NCBI GenBank assembly: GCA_020744425.1 | Contig: JAGMUV010000015.1 | Location: 1,302,001-1,366,000 of the forward strand | Source of the DNA: Dactylonectria macrodidyma | Lineage: Eukaryota > Ascomycota > Sordariomycetes > Hypocreales > Nectriaceae | Length of the DNA: 64,000 nucleotides | Direction: 5' to 3' | Shown here: positions 54,108-64,000 of the stretch, piece after piece | How the letters are laid out: every line of letters starts with the position of its first letter | How positions within the stretch are numbered: the stretch's first letter is position 1 | Position numbers and translations under genes: made by a program | The notes under the pieces: generated by a model | What the model was told of the DNA's origin: nothing | Seen by the model: the letters and a program-made list of their open reading frames with translations, nothing else | Database searches by the model: none

Positions 54108-55664
54108 ATGTCCTCGCCCAACGGAAGAGCGGAACCAGTGCTCCGTCGAGGTACCGAGGAATACGAAGACTCTCGCAAGTTGTACTTCAACAAAGAGGAG
54201 ACTGGAAGATTTCCAGCCGAGATCCATGCTGTCCAGTCCGTTCGGGATGTCTCCAATGCTCTTCAACGGGCCCGTGAGCTTGGGGTGGCTGTTGGTGTGC
54301 GATCGGGAGGCCACCTCCCGTCAAAGCCATCCTTAATCAACAATGGCCTCTTGATCGATCTAAGCCATCTCAACCGACATGTGACATACGACTCCCAATC
54401 TGGCGAGGTATGCTTTGGCCCTGCCGTCCGCGTGTATGAGGCATGGAAGGCCACAGACGCCGTCGGCCGGTTCTTCCCCTTCGGCCATGCTCCAGACGTG
54501 GCTCTCGGTGGGTTCTGCCTCGCTGGCGGCCAAGGCTTCTTTATGAGAGGCTGGGGCGCCACCATCACCGACTGGATTGTCAAGCTGGAGGTGGTAGTGT
54601 CCGATGGCCGGGTCGTGACTGCCAGCAGGACCGAGAACCCGGATCTCTTCTGGGCCGCCCGCGGAGCTGGTCAGGCCTTTTTCGGAGTAGTCACGCGCAT
54701 CTGGAGCCGCACCATTCCGAAGAAGACGCACTTTGGTCGCTCTTACACGTTTGCTGGCGAGAACAACTTTGAGGCTTTCCTCTCTTTTGCTTTCGAGCGA
54801 AATGACGAGATGCCCAAGTCCTTTACCGAGACAGCAGTTTGCACCCTGCATTCCGAGCTTTTCGAACCAAGCTCGTCTGACGCAACCGTGCCATCTTCGT
54901 CACCTCTACTCTTACTCATCAATGTTTCGGCTTATGCAGATACCTTGGCCGAGGCGGAGAGCATGCTTAGTGCTTGGGACCAGGTGCCAGAGGATCTCAA
55001 AGGCTGTCTGATCCAGAACAAGTCTGTGGCAGAGGTTGATTGGGAAGAGTTCTTCCAGCTCCAGCACCGCCTGAACCCACAGACACGGGATCAGAAATGG
55101 GGCATTAACAGCATTCTGAACAATCCAGATGTGCCCCGGGACAAGGTACGTATTCCGTGGCTGAAAACGGATGACGAATGTTAACAGTCTCATCCTGCAG
55201 CTTATCGAAGCTATCAAGCCTGCCATGTGCAACCTACCCACACGGTCGTCTTACGGATGCATCTACATGGCGGACACCCTAAGCCCAGATGAAAGCGATG
55301 CGGTATTTAGCATTCCTCAACAGTACTACATTTCCACCTTCTCTGGGTGGAAAGATCCAGCTCTCCAGCCTCAGATTCGCAATATCATGCAAAGCTCGTA
55401 TCAGAGAGCCGAGTCCGTCGCTTGCGGAATATACGTTGCTGACTTCGATCGGTCATCTGATGCTGCTCACTCGCCTACCGTAAGTTGGTATATGTCATTT
55501 ATTTCCAAGATCTCCATCTAACATATGCATTTACACAGATTCCGGTGTGGACAGAGACAGCCAAAGCGAGATTCTTGAGTATTAGGGAGAAATGGGATCC
55601 CGAGGGTTTGTTCACTGGATATCAAGCTTTTACCTTGCCTAGGAAAGTAGAAACGAATCTGTAA
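54108..55664 (+). CDS. FAD-linked oxidase, berberine-bridge-enzyme-like
   Basis: ATG 54108, TAA 55662-55664, introns at about 55147-55200 and 55480-55540. The PCMH-type FAD domain reads 'VGVRSGGHLPSKPSLINNGLLIDLSHLN' with the His that can bind FAD covalently, then 'PFGHAPDVALGGFCLAGGQGFFMRGWG' and 'NPDLFWAARGAGQAFFGVVT'. The C-terminus 'FLSIREKWDPEGLFTGYQAF' is the usual BBE tail. No N-terminal secretion signal is visible, so it probably acts inside the cell, oxidising an alcohol, amine or phenolic benzylic position. Confidence 0.92.
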
Positions 55665-56139
55665 CATTTTACATAGAGGACCGCTGCAATTAAAAAAATA
55701 GGTTCTTGCTTTATCATGTTCTCTTGCCAAGACAGTTCCCAAGTTGTCATTGGTGTCGATATCCTTTTTGAAGGAGCTATGCCGGGAAGAATAGGGCTGA
55801 AGGCAGCATCCATCGCGTGATCCGACGGCTAATCACCTCTCTGCTCAATACACTCCTTGCGCAAGCGAATCCCAAGCCCACATCCAAACAGCAATGAATT
55901 ATGTGTCTGGACAATGGCCTTCCACGCAGACTCATTCGCAATTTGCTCGACTGGTCCAGCTCTTTGTTAAACCGTCTGATCACGTTCACGACTTTTCGAC
56001 GGTAGACTCAGGCAAAACTCGATATAGCAACTAACAGTCCCATTACCAAGTTATTTAAGTTATGCGTCTCCAGCACTCCCAAAAACCTCACAGCAATTCG
56101 TTCTCGACCCTGCCATCATTCCCGAGTTACTGCGCCATC
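55665..56139. other. Convergent intergenic region
   Basis: 3' flanks of the oxidase and the transporter. Nothing recognised. Confidence 0.5.
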
Positions 56140-57917
56140 TCAATGGGTGGTGGCGGGATCCTCGTCTAAGCCCATTCGAACAAGCAGGTTGTGATGGCCC
56201 CAATAATGACGATATCGCTTCCCATAGACGTACATGGGCACCGTGAGTAAGATGAGAAAGCCGGTTATCCCGGCAATCACGTCAAAGAGTTCAGCTGGGC
56301 CCTTTGCCACGTACCACTCCACGATGAAATTGGTGAGGCTATAGAAGTCAGCAAAATAAACGAGAAACTATGACCAATTTACTTACCCGTAGAAGAAGAA
56401 GTTCTTGAATGTGATGTTCATGATGAAAATCTCGACCGCATGGGCGGGCTGGGAGTCGAGCGCGTACCCCATGGTGATGCTCGCGGCGATGCTCATGCCG
56501 AATAAGGTAATGCCCCATATGGTTGAGATGGTGTAAATGGACTGCTGACCTTGGATCGCGTGACCAAATCCCACCAGACCAGCCACAGAGCAAACGCCAC
56601 CCAAGGCTGCGAGGACAAGTCTGAACTCAGGTTCGTACACTCCCTGGTTGCGCTTTGTCATGGACTTGATCAGCGGATCCGAGACTAGAGCCAGGAACAC
56701 GGTGGCGAGAGCGCCTCCGACAAGAGGTCCTGCGGATACGTAGCCGACGGCCGCCGCATCGAAGCCCCACGGAGGTGCTGCGAACATGACACCTGCGAGA
56801 ATCGACATGGCCACAAACCATGCCATGATCAAGCCGGATACGAGAACGTTGTAGGTGGCGATGAGGTTGAGCATGATGAAGATGCTGGCAAGTGTCATGG
56901 AGAATAGTGACTTGTCCGTGAATACACCATTGTAGAGGGCAAGCTGCTGGTAAAAGGTCTTTTGCTTTGGCTCAGTGCTTATCTGAGAGCCTTGGGCAGT
57001 ACCTTCTTGTTCTGTGGTCTTGGACTTGGTAATTTCGATGTGATCAGCCTTGGCCTCTTTGTCACTGACATCGAGGTCTGAACCGAGACGGTCAATGTTG
57101 AGAGCCGGGGATCGATTGTACACCGTCTCTGGAACAAAGAAAAAGACTAATATCGTCTGAATCGCCACGAATGGCAGCAAAATGTGAAAGTTGTAAGGCC
57201 ATCCGAGCCTCGTTGTGATAAGACCTGCGAGGACGGAGACTCCGTTGCTGAGGCTGCTGAGAAAAAAGACAACCAGGGCAACGTAGAAGCCTCGCTGGTG
57301 CACAAAGTACATGTCAGTCACGACAGATGTACAGAGAGATTCGTACGCCGAGGCGCCGAATCCCTGCAGCAGTCTGCCTGCGGCGAGTGTGTTGTAGTTG
57401 CCAGCGAACTCGGCGACGAGACATCCGACCAAGCCGATAACCGACGACAACACAAAGACAGGTCTCTTTCCATACTTTCGGGCCAAGGCTGATGCGAAGG
57501 GGGAGACTGCCCCGACAGCTAGCAGCATGTATCCGTTGAGCTTGGCAATGTCAGAAAACGATCGGTCGAGGTCGATGGCAACTTGGACGATCCCAGCGTT
57601 CAGAATCGGTGCCTAAGCCTTGTTAGTTTCAAGCACCAGCAGCCGAGTTCAATGATCGGCATGCATACCGGAATGACGCAGACGAAAGCTGTTCCGAGCA
57701 GAATAATCGTGAAAACTGCCATTTTCTTCATGGCAGGCCAGTTCAAAGGGTCGTTGGGATCATCAGAAGGCTGGGGCACCAGGATGATGTGAGAGTCCCT
57801 GCCCGACCCCCGTTTCAAGCCCTCGTCGTTGGCTCCAGGTTGGGCGGCCGACTGGTCAAGAGTGACGGTGCCAGGGACATGGCGGCCGTCACGATTTTCC
57901 AAAATGCCTAGACCCAT
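56140..57917 (-). CDS. MFS transporter, DHA1 type
   Basis: ATG 57915-57917, end at 56140, introns at about 57613-57668 and 56343-56385. The cytosolic N-terminus ends in 'DDPNDPLNWP', a signature of fungal DHA1 multidrug transporters. 'ARKYGKRPVFVLSS' is the loop 2-3 motif and 'AAGRLLQGFGASAYESL' the helix 4 motif. About 12 hydrophobic helices with a central charged loop (about 57000-57080). It is the second transporter of the cluster and may import the substrate or export a product. Confidence 0.9.
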
Positions 57918-59017
57918 TGCAAATATGAGGATGATCGTCAAGTTCTGCACTTTGAAAGTGTATGTTTTTGAGCCAAGAAAGGATGTTCTTGAAGTCTAGA
58001 GCACTCCCTTTTGAAGCCCTTAATAACATCACCGCGTGACAATAGCAGTAATGGGGTCCCAATCTAAGACCCCTTCTTGGCGCTAGGTGTGGGGTATTAA
58101 TGAATGTGGGGTTTGGAGTGGATGGTTTCGACAATCCGGGGTAAACTGGAGCTCAATTGCCATGACTGGGACGTAACCTGATTTGGAACCAAGCTAGCGG
58201 TACACCCAAGGTAACGGCATACTTCTCATGACTGACTGAATGGATGCGAAGGTGCAATTCGAGTTGGCACTCACTTCTGCTGGGGAACATACGGATTCGT
58301 TCCAGACGTGAGACTGGTCGGTCATGTCAACTACAGAAAATTTCCTAATTGCTACGCATAGGGGATGGAAAGAACGTTATGGAGAATCCCAACATGCGCA
58401 CAAAGCTCAGACGTCTCGGGAGACACAGTCAAGTACATCTTCCTCAATGCCTGCAACTTATCTCCTGCGCTGTCCCCAGAGGCACGCGTAGGTGGTAGCT
58501 TTGAAGATATGGTCGACTTGAAGTACTACTGATTGTGAGATGCGTTCATGGAGTTAAAGTTATAGACACGTTGTCTCATAGCACTGTAGAAGATCGCTCT
58601 AATAATACCAACGCTTGTGGCATGGGAGGCTATTAGAGGGCGAAGGTTAAACTCATGATTGCAAGTTCAGGCTACAGCCAATTCCTCACTACTTCTCCTC
58701 AGGTGATTCGTCTCGACGCGGCACATAAGACGCCTAGGTTACAAGGCTTTGAACCTGTGCTGTTCCGTTAACGATAACATTCAGGCCCTGAGGCGACTCG
58801 CAGCAAGGGCCTCGGGGTATAATAAAACCGAGTCCGAAGACCCACCACTCATCCCAAGCTACGTCAGCACACGTCAGCACTAATATCGGATTGTTACCTT
58901 GTGCTTGCTTAAAGCCAGCAAGTTTCCTACATGAGAGTACGCGACTTCTCAACCCTCTTCCATCGTTGACAGAGCCAACACCAGCTCGCCCAACCATTTG
59001 AATCAAACGGTACCCCC
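57918..59017. promoter_or_regulatory. Transporter promoter with motif copies, then long spacer
   Basis: GTGGGGTA 58089-58096, GTGGGGTT 58106-58113, CCGGGGTA 58136-58143 and ATGGGGTC near 58051 serve the transporter. From 58150 to 59017 I see no gene. A doubled ACGTCAGCAC (58861-58880) resembles a bZIP/CRE element upstream of the cupin gene. Confidence 0.5.
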
Positions 59018-59599
59018 ATGTCCTCAGAGCGTCGTTGGAACGAACGGCGTTTCGTTCTTGAGGAATCAACGACTATAAACGATGGTGCCCGCACAATCTT
59101 CATTAACTCCATGACGCCAGGCACAACAGTACCACCGCATTTCCATAAATGCTTCGCAGAGACATTCGACTTAATCAGTGGATCCATATCCGTGTATAGT
59201 AGTAATCAACCTGACCTCGACATACTAGAATCATCAGCCCGGGAGCTAGAAGTCGGGAACGCAGTCACTTTCGAGCCTGAGGTATTTCACAAATACAAGG
59301 TCGGCGGTGAGGATGCTGTGCTTCGCGTTACCCTCACACCTGGAGATCCAGACTTTGAGCGGCTGCTGAAGATTATGAATGGATTGGATGCGGATGGAAA
59401 ACTGGAGAAGTTGGGCGACAGCGTGGTGCTTATGTCGGCCATTATGGGGTTAAGTGATGCACATCTCATCGGCCCAGCAAGAGACATGCTAGCAGATGTC
59501 AGGGCGCAGAAGGCGGATGAGATTGCTAAATTAAGAAAGGAGTTGCTGGCAAAATATGATACGGAAGAAGCGTTGCAAGAATTACTAGGTAGCAAATAG
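59018..59599 (+). CDS. Cupin-domain protein
   Basis: An intronless frame of 193 codons. 'TPGTTVPPHFHKCFAETFDLISGSISVY' is the first cupin motif with two His and a Glu; 'AVTFEPEVFHKYKVGGED' supplies the last His. The C-terminal third is an amphipathic helix rich in Lys/Glu ('QKADEIAKLRKELLAKYDTEEALQ'). Its function is unknown. It lies outside the run of motif-bearing promoters, so membership of the cluster is doubtful. Confidence 0.85.
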   Translation: MSSERRWNERRFVLEESTTINDGARTIFINSMTPGTTVPPHFHKCFAETFDLISGSISVYSSNQPDLDILESSARELEVGNAVTFEPEVFHKYKVGGEDAVLRVTLTPGDPDFERLLKIMNGLDADGKLEKLGDSVVLMSAIMGLSDAHLIGPARDMLADVRAQKADEIAKLRKELLAKYDTEEALQELLGSK

Positions 59600-60961
59600 T
59601 AGACGAGCTTTAACAGATATCTGTTTACTATTTAGCTAATGGATATCAATAGAACATATTCAATCTAACGATATAACTAAGAACAATTAGGACAAAATTC
59701 AATCCAGCACAGCTATTAAAGTAGCATTTTCATAGCCTCATGCTTTCACAATTACCTAGAGTAGCACTCGGGCTCTTCTTCGCCTATTCTTCAACTCTTG
59801 TAACTTGCCGTTTTAAATAAAATATTCTTAATTCTTGGGCTATTTTAATATATCAATACAAAAGTGATTTATTAATAAACTTAAAAGCTCCATACTTTTT
59901 TTTCTGCAGCTCACAGCTAAATCGTATTTTCATCTTCATGCATGATCTATTTCATCCCTCCTGTGCTCAACTTACTGTATATATTGTATTGCAAGTGATG
60001 TATAGAATTTCTTGTGAGAAATAATGTAGCCAAGCCTCCCAGATCCTCCGTTTAGTCCTGTCAGGGCTGGCAGTGACACTTCCCATAACGAAGTGTATAC
60101 GATGGCTCGTACTCCATTCCATACTTCAACTTCGCGCATTAATTTAAAGGGTGTTGTTTTAATACTTAACCCCGCGTATTATCATATGCATTCGAAATGC
60201 CTATAGCGAGACTGCTGCCCGGTTATATGCCCACAAGCCCTTGCGAATCAGTAGAATCTTCAAGACGCCTTGCAAAAGTTGAAATGATAATCGAATATAA
60301 ATCGGCAACTCCCGTTGACCTCAACCCATCCTAAGTAAAATGGGGAAAGACTCCATGAGCCTCACTGCTCTGGAGAACAAGTAATATCTTTGAGTTTGCA
60401 TGCTCGACCAGGCTTTGGATGTTGTGGTAATCCGCGATTGCATTCACTCAGGGGTGAGAGAGTAAAGCCTCGATCGCGCTATCTCCCTCCCTTGAGGATG
60501 AATCAAAGAAATCTCGCTCTTGTCAATGTTGACAGTATCCGAAAATAGGTAAAGTCATCGTAAGAGATTGTCAAGTAATGAAGGTAGTATAACGATGATA
60601 ATGGGTTGATCCAGGCATGGATGTTGAAAAGGGTTTTAGCGTTTTGGAGGGATGGTAGAAGGTCGAGCAGTCTGAGGGCGGGTCTCTTTGAAACAAATTA
60701 AGAAATGCGGTCAGCCAAAACCATGACAAGCAAGCTCATACAATAGGTGGGGACGAGCTAGATCATGTGGCAGAATCAGAGTTGAGCTAAAAGCCTTCAA
60801 TTCCGGTTAACTCAAGCAAACCAATCACAATTCATAAACGCGATATGGCTTGCCCTTATGTAATCAAGTGAGCCGAAACCCCGCAGCAGCTAGCTGGAAA
60901 GTCTCGCCAGCATTGATCACCATCACACCTCCTCGAGAATTGAGGCTTGAAACCGTTGAAG
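59600..60961. other. AT-rich gene-free block
   Basis: Base composition drops sharply (for example 59641-59700 and 59821-59880) compared with the ~50% GC of the genes on each side. There is no ORF of note. It could be a decayed, RIP-mutated repeat or simply an intergenic isochore; it marks the right side of the cluster. Confidence 0.5.
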
Positions 60962-62271
60962 ATGGCGGATGGTCTTAGCATCGGATCCAATGTTGTCGCG
61001 TTAGTCGCTTTTGCTTTTAAATCCAGCACCATACTTTACACAACTGTCCGCGACTTCCAGAGCCAAGACAAGAACGCCCGCAAGCTCAAAAACGAGCTAG
61101 CCGACCTCAGAGGGGTTTTACAGTCACTCGCTGAAACGGTCGACAACAATAGCAACATCGATTTTAATGCTCTTAAGCTTCCCTTGCTTCGCTGCGGAAA
61201 GACCTGTGAGGAGTATGGCGACCTCATTGCTCGGTGCACGAAGCATTCCAGTGCATCACGACCAAGCTTCCGGAATTGGATCAACCAGCAGTACCTCAAA
61301 GGAGACATAAATGACTTCAGAGAGATGCTTGCTGGATATAAATCCACGATCAATATAGCACTAGCAAATGCAAACATGTAAGGAACAAACTCCAGGCCTA
61401 TATTTGCGCAGTCAACTAATAGTATGGGTTCTACAGACGCGTGGTTACCTCAATAACGCCGGACGCACTCGAAGAATATAAGGACTTGATACGCGATACG
61501 ACGAACGATCTACAAGAGCATATGAAACGACTGGAGGAGAGAGTGCAAGTTTTAGCTGCTTCCGAGGCTGGAAACTCCACCCAAGACGAGCCCGAGTGGA
61601 TGGCTATGCTAGAGGAGAAGCAGAGTACTCAAGAAGGGTTGAAGATATGTTCACAGCTGTCTGCCCAGATTGAGCAACTTGAATCCGGCTCGAAAGAGCA
61701 CCCGCATTTCTCGCAGCAGCCTTCAGCACACAAGTTCATTCGGAGTGGCGTGGGGGTTGCCAAAGGCTCTATCCAATCCCTCGTATCACGACTTCAAACC
61801 CACGAGGATGACATCGACAAAAGAATGGAAGCAATGAGATCCGCGGTGCCCTTGTCCGAGTACGAAGCTACCCAACTCGTACAGCTCCAAGAGACCAAGG
61901 AGAGCCTTCGGCAATGCATGAGCGTTGTCGCTGATGCGGGCGAGACTTTGAACAATGAGCGGTGCAACCTTTTCGAAGACATAACGATGACTGACAAAAG
62001 CTACGGCATTTCAGTCTCGACTGTGAAAGACCTCGTTGTCGCGAGGCGACTTAACTTGAGCGGCCAGGCTCGTTATGTAGGTGGTCAGATCAGCGATGAG
62101 AGCTACCAGAGAACGATCGATGGCCTGACACAACTGGACCTTGAAAGCGCCAAGTCGGATGGTCGTGGTGTCGGGCAAACGCCTCCGGCCGATGGGCCAG
62201 ACAATGGCGGCGAAGTATCGCATGGGTTTGAGCACTACGGGCGCGGGCATCACCTACCAAACGAGCAATAG
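60962..62271 (+). CDS. Fungal STAND/HeLo-like N-terminal-domain protein
   Basis: ATG 60962, one intron (61379-61437) joining 'IALANAN' to 'IRVVTSITPDALEEY', stop TAG 62269-62271. The first 140 residues, 'MADGLSIGSNVVALVAFAFKSS' onward, match the helical N-terminal domain found in many fungal NLR-like/azaphilone-cluster proteins (PF17111 type). The middle part is coiled coil ('DLQEHMKRLEERVQVLAASE', 'EGLKICSQLSAQIEQLESG'). No NTPase or repeat domain follows, so it is a short, stand-alone form. It is not part of the catabolic pathway. Confidence 0.85.
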
Positions 62272-63577
62272 CAGACGTGATGGCCATGTCGAAACCCTCC
62301 TCCAAAACCGCCGAGATCCGCTAGACCACTATACGTAGGGTCTAAAACGCCGAATGCCCCTAGTCGTCTGCGCCGAGCAATACCAGAAGTACCTTCACTG
62401 CCTGCCCAATAATCCAGCGGTTGTTTGACTCCAACAACTCTGCTCAGCAGATCTTTACCGAAGAACAACAAACACTGGAATTGCAAAACACAAGACAAGA
62501 TCTGCCACGCGGCACTACACCATCAAGCCTGATGACCAACTTCATACGCGGTTTCGGTTGGCAAGAGTTGCTCCGGGGCGGACGCCGCAATCTTCTCATT
62601 ACAATATTGGAATTGTTTGCTCTGACTAGCTAGTCACTCTGTCTTGGAGTTTACGAAAACAAGTCATTTTTTAGTTTAGCAGTAGATGAGGAGCGGCTAG
62701 TTCTCATTGTGGCAGCAGTTGGTGCGGGCCGGGTTGGACTGCGGATGGTAACGCCATTCTTAACTTGGATATCTACTTCCAGAAACCAAATACCGAGGCA
62801 CGACTGTTTTCTCACGTGCAGTGAAAGTCGGCTCTGGGTGTCGAAGCCTTTGGTATGGGGTCAGGAGGAATCCAATCCCGATATTTGTTTGATGGCGTCA
62901 CGATAAAGTTCGTCGTTTTGTACCAAGGCGTTCGGGAGAGTGATGACAACGACATCATCGACTACGTATACGATGACTAATATCGCCACGTTCAAGTATC
63001 ACATCACGGAGCTTGGATTAGATTACGAGTGTGCAAAGGAGGAGTTAGCTTTCAGAAGAGATTGAATTAGAACTACCGTGGGAGCCGATTCCATCGTCCG
63101 TGACAAATGTATGTGCAACTTCTGGTAAGAAGAAGAAGAAGAAGAGGAAGAAGAGTGATCATTGAGATAACCAATGTCAGTGGAGGCTTTGGAATACTAC
63201 AGGCACTACTGGATCGGGGAATGGTAACAAACAGGGAGAGGCCGAATTTGACCTCAGTTGCTCCCGAAGGCGTCGACTTGACCAACCTGATCTTCAGCGG
63301 AAATCACAGTCCGTCACCGTCTAGCAGCCCTCATAACGCTTAGAATTTGAACTTTTGGACCTATATCACTTTTTCCTACTCGGTCAAGGACAAAAAGTGG
63401 TGGCTGACTGGTCGAGCTGGGGAGTGAAGATGCGGCGACTCCATGGATTTTGGGTTCTAGTTCATAAGAGGCTTCCTGGCGGCAACCATAAGCTCTCCTA
63501 AGGAAATCTCTGATAAAAGATAGTGACTGTGCTCTCGGTAAGGCATGACATACTACTCATGTCACCCGAGTACACCC
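62272..63577. other. Gene-poor region with a microsatellite
   Basis: No gene was recognised. A purine-rich AAG/AGG tract lies at about 63125-63155. Open frames here are short and lack family resemblance. Confidence 0.4.
63125..63155 (+). repeat. AAG-type microsatellite
   Basis: About ten imperfect AAG trinucleotides are visible; they create an artificial Arg-rich frame. Confidence 0.75.
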
Positions 63578-64000
63578 TTACTGCAATTTGAACCCCCCCT
63601 TGCAAAGTACCTGAAAGACCCTCCTCTTGTCATACCGCTCCGCAATGCCGACCAGCTTCTGGTGATTGGCATTTCCGTAATGCGCCAGGACATTTTGATG
63701 CTCCGCAGCATTGTTCATCCAGATATAGGGTTCTAGCAATCCTCTCGCAGATGCCATCTCCTCAACCTCGGATAGAAATCTTTTGTCGGCATTGAGTACA
63801 ACCTCATCATCAGCCGCGCTGGACCAGCCCGAATCAAGGCATAGAACTGTTTAATATATTAGTCGAGATTTCTTGGTGACAGGCGCTGGGTAGGTCCCTT
63901 ACTCAACTGCGGTATCTGGTCAAGTCCCGTTGGGTTCCCTCCTCTGGCGATCCCGGCTTTGACTGAGCTCACCGGGACTGCCTGAAAGGCTAGGGTGAGG
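63578..64000 (-). CDS. FAD-linked oxidoreductase, C-terminal part (runs off the window)
   Basis: Read on the minus strand from the right edge: 'AFQAVPVSSVKAGIARGGNPTGLDQIPQL', then an intron (63847-63902), then 'CLDSGWSSAADDE', 'LLEPYIWMNNAAEHQN', 'AHYGNANHQKLVGIAERYDKRRVFQ' and TAA 63578-63580. The 'YDKRRVFQ' end and the 'WSSAADDE' segment are typical of the C-terminal BBE domain of fungal FAD-linked oxidases. The FAD domain must lie beyond 64000. The frame is too split by the intron to show as a long ORF. Confidence 0.8.

Noticed and set aside
1573..57917. Secondary-metabolite biosynthetic cluster
   Set aside because: P450s, MFS pumps and a scytalone-dehydratase-like gene suggest it, but there is no PKS, NRPS, terpene cyclase or prenyltransferase, and ring-cleavage enzymes dominate.
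19132..58143. Motif copies as simple CreA sites only
   Set aside because: CreA (SYGGRG) could bind the core, but the conserved TA extension and the concentration in nearly every promoter of one locus argue for a local regulator. It stays an open alternative and is not ruled out.
63107..63343. Arg-rich small ORF
   Set aside because: The Arg run is produced by the AAG/AGG microsatellite; the rest shows no similarity to a known family.

Overview
The window is nuclear DNA of a filamentous ascomycete. Most genes carry short GT-AG introns of roughly 50-110 bp. The proteome mixes Zn2Cys6 and C2H2 regulators, MFS pumps, cytochromes P450 and HET-type genes. No ribosomal RNA, tRNA, CRISPR array or bacterial signal was recognised. 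Codon use and short introns fit a Pezizomycotina plant-associated fungus, probably a Sordariomycete; the genus is an inference and is not proven here.

About 56 kb (1.6-57.9 kb) is one dense catabolic supercluster of some 28 genes, many in head-to-head pairs. In order: a salicylate-hydroxylase-like FAD monooxygenase, a CocE-type hydrolase, a regulator domain without a DNA-binding domain, a C2H2 plus Zn2Cys6 regulator, a degenerate aldehyde dehydrogenase, a DODA-type extradiol dioxygenase, a cupin, a fumarylacetoacetase, a scytalone-dehydratase-like protein, an MFS pump, a Zn2Cys6 regulator, a carboxylesterase, a pisatin-demethylase-like P450, an MBL-fold hydrolase, a second P450, a C2H2 regulator, a second MBL hydrolase, a 3-hydroxyisobutyrate-dehydrogenase-like enzyme, a carboxymuconolactone-decarboxylase-like protein, an aromatic FAD hydroxylase, a homogentisate dioxygenase, a third P450, an SDR, an NAD(P)-binding protein, a second 3-hydroxyisobutyrate-dehydrogenase-like enzyme, a maleylacetate reductase, an alpha/beta hydrolase, a second carboxylesterase, an FAD-linked (BBE-like) oxidase and a second MFS pump. 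No PKS, NRPS or terpene synthase is present. The inventory (ester/lactone opening, hydroxylation, ring cleavage, hydrolysis of the cleavage product, export) reads as degradation or detoxification of a plant phenolic, lactone or phytoalexin.

The most striking unexplained signal is a promoter motif, GYGGGGTA (TACCCCRC on the other strand). I located 12 exact intergenic copies and many one-mismatch copies, present in nearly every promoter of the cluster, sometimes paired or inverted, and in three or four promoters accompanied by CCGATTGG (a CCAAT-box-like element). The zinc-finger helices of both C2H2 regulators in the cluster read, by the classical recognition code, as GNG-GGG, which fits the motif. 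A local regulator controlling the whole locus is therefore plausible; CreA, whose consensus SYGGRG also fits, is the main alternative.

The cluster is flanked by incompatibility-type genes: a HeLo/kinase-like gene truncated by the left edge (3-1484) and a protein with a fungal STAND-type N-terminal domain (60962-62271). A cupin gene (59018-59599), an AT-rich block (59.6-60.9 kb) and the 3' end of another FAD-linked oxidase (63578 to the right edge) lie on the right side.
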